DNA of 60,367 bases. Source: Rhodococcus sp. IEGM 1379. Its GTDB lineage: Bacteria; Actinomycetota; Actinomycetes; Mycobacteriales; Mycobacteriaceae. The DNA lies in contig NZ_JASHKR010000018.1 of the NCBI RefSeq assembly GCF_030056815.1, positions 45,870-106,236 of the forward strand, in the 5' to 3' direction. Shown in pieces: positions 56,579 to 60,367 of this stretch. The notes under the pieces are model-generated. The model did no database searches and was not told where the DNA came from. It worked only from the letters and a program-made list of their open reading frames with translations. Positions within the stretch are counted from its first letter, which is position 1. Each line of letters begins with the position of its first letter. A program made the position numbers and the translations under genes.

Positions 56579-58735
56579 TTACCGGTTGTCCGCATATGCC
56601 TGTAGGTGTGCTACCTGCTCGGGATCGAGTGAGGGCCTTACTGTTTTGCGTGCCGTCGCTACGTCGGCTGCGCTCACGTCGGCAGCGTCCATGTCGCGCC
56701 GCATGGCAGTGAGCGCGGCTTCGCGCAACAGTGCCGAGCAGTCTGCAGCCGAGTAGCCTTCGAGATCGACGGCCAGGGCGTCCAAGTCGACGTCTTCGGC
56801 GAGTGGCACGGACTTGCCGGAGGCTCGCAGAATTGCCTTGCGGGCCTCGGCATCCGGCGGCGGCACGAACACCAGTCGTTCCAATCTTCCCGGACGCAAG
56901 AGTGCGGGGTCGATCAGATCGGGGCGGTTGGTGGCGCCCAACACCACAACATCACGCAGCGGTTCGACGCCGTCCATCTCGGTCAGCAATGCTGCGACGA
57001 CGCGATCCGATACGCCGGAGTCGGAGCTCTGCCCGCGACGCGGGGCGAGGGCGTCGATTTCGTCGAGGAAGATGAGGGAGGGGGCGGAGTCGCGGGCGCG
57101 CTGGAACAATTCGCGCACCGCTTTTTCCGAAGCGCCGACCCATTTGTCCATGAGCTCTGCACCTTTGACGGCGTGGACGCTGAGGTGGCCTGAGCTGGCA
57201 AGGGCGCGAACAAGATACGTTTTTCCGCAGCCGGGTGGGCCGTAGAGGAGGACGCCGCGGGGCGGGTCGACGCCCAGGCGGGCAAAGGAATCGGGGTGCT
57301 GCAGCGGCCACAGCACGGCTTCGGTGAGTGCCTGTTTGGTTTCGACCATATCGCCGACATCGTCGAGGGTGACACTGCCGATGGAGAGTTCTTCGGTACT
57401 CGAACGGGACAGTGGGCGAATCACTTTGAGTGCACCGACTAGGTCTTCCTGAGTGATTTCGGGTGCCTCACCTGACTTGGATGCGCGGGTTGCGGCGCGC
57501 AGTGCGGCTTCTCGGCATAGTGCCGCGAGGTCGGCGACCACAAATCCGGGGGCTCGGGAGGCGATGGCGTCCAGTTCGAGTGTGCCGGTGGGGACTCTGC
57601 GAAGGAGCAGTTCGAGGAGTGCCCGGCGTGTTGCGCCGTCGGGCAACGTCAGGGACAGTTCGCGGTCGCACAGATCTTGCCCGCGTAGGCGTGCGTCGAC
57701 GCTCTCGGGATGTGCGGACGTGGCGACAAACGCTACTCCCGGGGTGGCTACGGCGCCCCGCAGTTGTTCGAGGATCAGCGCGGACACGGGTTCAGGAGTC
57801 GAGGGCAGTAGTGCGTCGATATCGCTGATCAACAGAACTCCGCCGCCGCGCACTGCGGCTACGGCGTCGACAATGCGTTGTAGACGCGTATTCGGTTCGG
57901 TGGCACCAACTCCGGGGCCGTCGAGTTCGACGACGTTGCGGGACGACAATACCGATCGGGCGAGCGTCGCTTTGCCTGCTCCGGCCGGGCCGGTGATCAG
58001 AATGCCGAGATGCGGGGAGGCTCCGAGAGTGCGCAGTAGTTCCGGTTCGTCGAGCGCGAGGCCGAGCCATTCGGTGAGCTTGGCGGCCTGAGCCTGAGCG
58101 CCAACCAGGTGATCGAGGGGTACAGCAGCAACATCAGCGGCCACCACAACCGCAGCAGGAACAGCGGCGGCGGATGATCTTCCCCAGTCCACCGCCGAAT
58201 TCGGCTGCACGCTCACCGGACCGCCGGCCGGATCAACACCCGTAACGGTGAGCAGTTCCGATGTCCAGGCGACGCCGAAGGTACGGGAAAGAGCTTGAGT
58301 GGCTTCGGAAGTGCTGGTGCCCGGGCCCAGGTCGCGGGGGAGTAGCGAGACTGTGTCGCCGACGCTGACAACTTTGCCGAGGAGTGCCTGCCGCAGAACT
58401 GTGGGGCTGATCGATTGTGTCGCCATGGTGGAACCCGTGACGGAGACGGAGCGTGCTCCGTACACCGTCACCGGGCCCACCACGACGGAAGAGTTTTCGG
58501 TGAGCCCGACGTTGGACATCGTGACGTCGTCCAGCAGAATCGTGCCGGCCGGGGTGCCGGTGGGCGCCCGCCCCGCTACTGCAGCGGTTCCGCGGGCACC
58601 CATCAAGGCGATGGCATCCCATTCACGGATACCCAACGCCGCCAACGCTTCGGGATGCAAGCGCACAACACCGCGTCGTAAATCTGCGGCGGAGGTGTTG
58701 AGGCGGACGGTCAGGGCGAGTTCCGGCGAAGTCAC
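56579..58735 (-). CDS. CDC48/p97-like double AAA ATPase (Rv0435c-like)
   Basis: A 718-residue ATPase: a CDC48_N-like double-psi barrel (about 1-180), AAA module D1 (about 215-415) and D2 (about 455-690). D2 is intact: Walker A GPPGCGKTY (499-507), Walker B LIFLDE (544-549), and RPGR arginine finger. D1 has an altered Walker A GPAGAGKAT (249-257), and its Walker B reads LLISDID, so the usual Asp-Glu pair is Ser-Asp; D1 probably binds but does not hydrolyse ATP. It should unfold or remodel proteins. Same position as Rv0435c, upstream of no other AAA gene. Confidence 0.9.
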   Translation of the reverse strand: MTSPELALTVRLNTSAADLRRGVVRLHPEALAALGIREWDAIALMGARGTAAVAGRAPTGTPAGTILLDDVTMSNVGLTENSSVVVGPVTVYGARSVSVTGSTMATQSISPTVLRQALLGKVVSVGDTVSLLPRDLGPGTSTSEATQALSRTFGVAWTSELLTVTGVDPAGGPVSVQPNSAVDWGRSSAAAVPAAVVVAADVAAVPLDHLVGAQAQAAKLTEWLGLALDEPELLRTLGASPHLGILITGPAGAGKATLARSVLSSRNVVELDGPGVGATEPNTRLQRIVDAVAAVRGGGVLLISDIDALLPSTPEPVSALILEQLRGAVATPGVAFVATSAHPESVDARLRGQDLCDRELSLTLPDGATRRALLELLLRRVPTGTLELDAIASRAPGFVVADLAALCREAALRAATRASKSGEAPEITQEDLVGALKVIRPLSRSSTEELSIGSVTLDDVGDMVETKQALTEAVLWPLQHPDSFARLGVDPPRGVLLYGPPGCGKTYLVRALASSGHLSVHAVKGAELMDKWVGASEKAVRELFQRARDSAPSLIFLDEIDALAPRRGQSSDSGVSDRVVAALLTEMDGVEPLRDVVVLGATNRPDLIDPALLRPGRLERLVFVPPPDAEARKAILRASGKSVPLAEDVDLDALAVDLEGYSAADCSALLREAALTAMRRDMDAADVSAADVATARKTVRPSLDPEQVAHLQAYADNR

Positions 58736-58756
58736 ACCCCGAGACTACGTCGTAAA

Positions 58757-59656
58757 TTATCTGGGGCGACGTAAGCCGAGGCGCACCATCGAGCGTCGTC
58801 CGCCGGCAGTGGGCTGACGCCGTATCGCGCGACGCTCCGACGGCTTGATGTCCCAGGTTTCCGGACGTGCCGCAACCCATCGCTTGGAGTGAACCGCGAA
58901 CGGGATGTGGACGAGGTAGATCGCGACGAGAACGATCAGCAGGACGTACGGGAAGGTGATCAATGCTGCTGCGGTCAATGCAACCAGCACCAGCAGTGCG
59001 GCTGCCATGTGCGGGGGCACCGATACCGATTTCATTGCCAGTGTCGGAATGCGGCTGACAATCAGTGCGGCGGAAAAGAGCATCCACACAACAACAACTA
59101 CCTGCGACGACCACCATCCGTCTCCCCACTGCGCGGTCGCAGCCAGGGGAGTGAGGGCGATCAAAGCGCCAGCCGGTGCGGGTACGCCGACGAAGTACTC
59201 GCGGGCGTAGGCGGGAACATCGTCGTCGTCGAGCAAAGTGTTGAACCGCGCCAGACGCAGAACGATGCTGACGGCGAATACCAAGGCGATGATCCAGCCG
59301 AAACTGGTGCCGTCCAACAAGGTCACGTACAGAACCAGCGCGGGGGCGACGCCGAAGGAGATGGAGTCGGACAGCGAGTCGAGTTCGGCACCGATCTTGC
59401 TGGTGGCGTCGAGAAGTCGTGCGATCCGGCCGTCGAGTGAATCGAGGACAGCGGCAGCACCGATCATCGCGAGAGAGATGCCGGGCTCACCGTCAAGCGC
59501 GAACTTGACGGCGGACAGCCCGGCACACAGCGCGAGGATGGTGATGACTGACGGCAGCAACCGCACGGCCTGGGTGCGTTTGGGCACCTTGATACCGGGT
59601 TGTTTTGCGGCTACCGCCGGTTTCTTCACGGCTGGCTTCATCCTCGGTGTCTTCAC
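58757..59656 (-). CDS. pssA: CDP-diacylglycerol-serine O-phosphatidyltransferase
   Basis: A 299-residue membrane enzyme making phosphatidylserine. The CDP-alcohol phosphotransferase motif D-x2-D-G-x2-A-R-x8-G-x3-D-x3-D is complete in [26 protein letters not shown], quoted here only by its key residues D, DG, AR, G, D, D. A Lys/Ala-rich cytosolic tail (1-30) precedes about eight helices. Overlaps psd by 4 nt; together they make phosphatidylethanolamine. Confidence 0.93.
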   Translation of the reverse strand: MKTPRMKPAVKKPAVAAKQPGIKVPKRTQAVRLLPSVITILALCAGLSAVKFALDGEPGISLAMIGAAAVLDSLDGRIARLLDATSKIGAELDSLSDSISFGVAPALVLYVTLLDGTSFGWIIALVFAVSIVLRLARFNTLLDDDDVPAYAREYFVGVPAPAGALIALTPLAATAQWGDGWWSSQVVVVVWMLFSAALIVSRIPTLAMKSVSVPPHMAAALLVLVALTAAALITFPYVLLIVLVAIYLVHIPFAVHSKRWVAARPETWDIKPSERRAIRRQPTAGGRRSMVRLGLRRPR

Positions 59657-60366
59657 GGCAGTTGCGCGATGACGGTTTCAGCACCGATTGTGCGCTGACC
59701 TGGTTCGACCAGCAAGGTCGTTCCGGCCGGGAAATACGTGTCGACGCGGGAGCCGAATCGGATCAATCCGTAGGTGTCGCCGATGGGGAGGACGTCGCCG
59801 ACGCCCGCGTAGCAGACGATACGACGAGCCAGCAGGCCCGCGATCTGGACGACGGCAATGTCGTGGCCGGATGCGGTTTCGATGAGCATGCTGTTGCGCT
59901 CGTTGACTTCGCTGGCGTCCGCGAGATCTGCAGAGAGGAACTTGCCGGGCTGGTGAACAACTGTTTTGACGATTCCGCCGACGGGGGCGCGCTGGACGTG
60001 GACGTCCAGAACCGACAGGAAGATGCTCACGCGGGGGCGGGGTTCGCTGCCCAAGTTCAGCTCGGCCGGCGGGACTGCGTTGTCGACCAATGCGACCTCG
60101 CCGTCGGCCGGAGCTACGACGACGCCGATGCGATTGGGCGGCACCCGATGCGGGTGACGGAAGAATGTGGCGCAGGCGACCGCGGTGGTCAGACCGGCGC
60201 GGCGCACCCATTTGCGGTTGCGGCCCAAGGCTGCAACGCCCAACGGTGCCAGCACAAACGGCAAGCCGGCGGGATGTAGCGGCGGAATCGCATGGCGAAC
60301 CAGATCGACGAGATGTCCGATCCCGGTGGGTTGCGGGGTTCCGGGGGGTGTGGGTCGGCGTGCCAC
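59653..60366 (-). CDS. psd: Phosphatidylserine decarboxylase
   Basis: A 237-residue pyruvoyl enzyme of the short (archaeal/actinobacterial) type. [32 protein letters not shown] and the C-terminal [14 protein letters not shown], where the Gly-Ser pair self-cleaves to form the pyruvoyl group. It starts with GTG at 60366 (ARRPTPPG), matching the orthologue's beginning, so the gene is probably complete although it ends one base from the window edge. Confidence 0.92.
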   Translation of the reverse strand: MARRPTPPGTPQPTGIGHLVDLVRHAIPPLHPAGLPFVLAPLGVAALGRNRKWVRRAGLTTAVACATFFRHPHRVPPNRIGVVVAPADGEVALVDNAVPPAELNLGSEPRPRVSIFLSVLDVHVQRAPVGGIVKTVVHQPGKFLSADLADASEVNERNSMLIETASGHDIAVVQIAGLLARRIVCYAGVGDVLPIGDTYGLIRFGSRVDTYFPAGTTLLVEPGQRTIGAETVIAQLP

Positions 60367-60367
60367 A

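Overview
The window is high-GC actinobacterial chromosome, most like a Rhodococcus of the erythropolis group. Reasons: an antigen-85-type mycolyl esterase, an F420-dependent glucose-6-phosphate dehydrogenase, the PknG-GlnH-GlnX signalling operon, many GTG/TTG starts and 4-nt stop/start overlaps. From about 14.5 kb to 39 kb and again from 56.6 kb to the end, gene order follows the Mycobacterium tuberculosis Rv0407-Rv0437c block as I remember it: fgd, pta, ackA, pknG, glnH, glnX, mutT3, thiE, thiO, thiS, thiG, lpqL, thiD, xthA, GNAT, def, DUF3263, LytR_C, sodC, YbdK ligase, then AAA ATPase, pssA, psd. No tRNA, rRNA, CRISPR array or insertion sequence was seen.

Layout. 0-2.1 kb: cut-off PhoD-type phosphatase, HAD hydrolase and TauE/SafE exporter, all on the minus strand. 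2.2-11.7 kb: a sulfur-type cluster on the plus strand. A promoter leads into a SAM-type riboswitch, then a Cys-containing leader peptide (RRHIDLCRTASCHCR tail), then a polar amino acid ABC transporter, a sarcosine-oxidase-like flavoenzyme and a GNAT acetyltransferase. A second block follows, preceded by a diverged S-box-like sequence: three luciferase-like flavin monooxygenases and a DUF1684 protein. The best reading is uptake and oxidative salvage of an organosulfur amino acid, switched on when SAM and cysteine are low. 11.8-14.4 kb: mycolyl esterase and, divergently, a three-gene operon led by a protein of tandem nonapeptide repeats. A three-copy 23-bp operator-like array lies between them.

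14.5-39 kb: conserved housekeeping core. It has central metabolism (fgd, pta-ackA), amino-acid sensing (glnX-glnH-pknG) and thiamine synthesis with a TPP riboswitch. Export and lipoprotein genes, DNA repair, protein maturation and oxidative defence follow. Between mutT3 and thiE sits a well-supported 42-aa gene with its own promoter, CRP-like site and two terminator hairpins. 39-55 kb: genes absent from my recollection of the mycobacterial block. These are a PAP2 membrane enzyme, a complete Mrp Na+/H+ antiporter operon, a NUDIX hydrolase, two polytopic membrane proteins, a TetR/CYP125-like P450 module, an isocitrate-lyase-family enzyme, DUF2804, a DUF559 nuclease-like gene and an amidohydrolase. 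56.6-60.4 kb: AAA ATPase and phospholipid synthesis genes pssA-psd.

Three ~80-bp nested-palindrome elements occur: one at 11.66 kb and two immediately flanking the DUF559 gene at 53.8 and 54.9 kb. The most novel-looking items are the stacked SAM-riboswitch/Cys-leader control of the putative S-amino-acid salvage cluster, the palindromic elements bracketing the nuclease-like gene, and the 42-aa gene.
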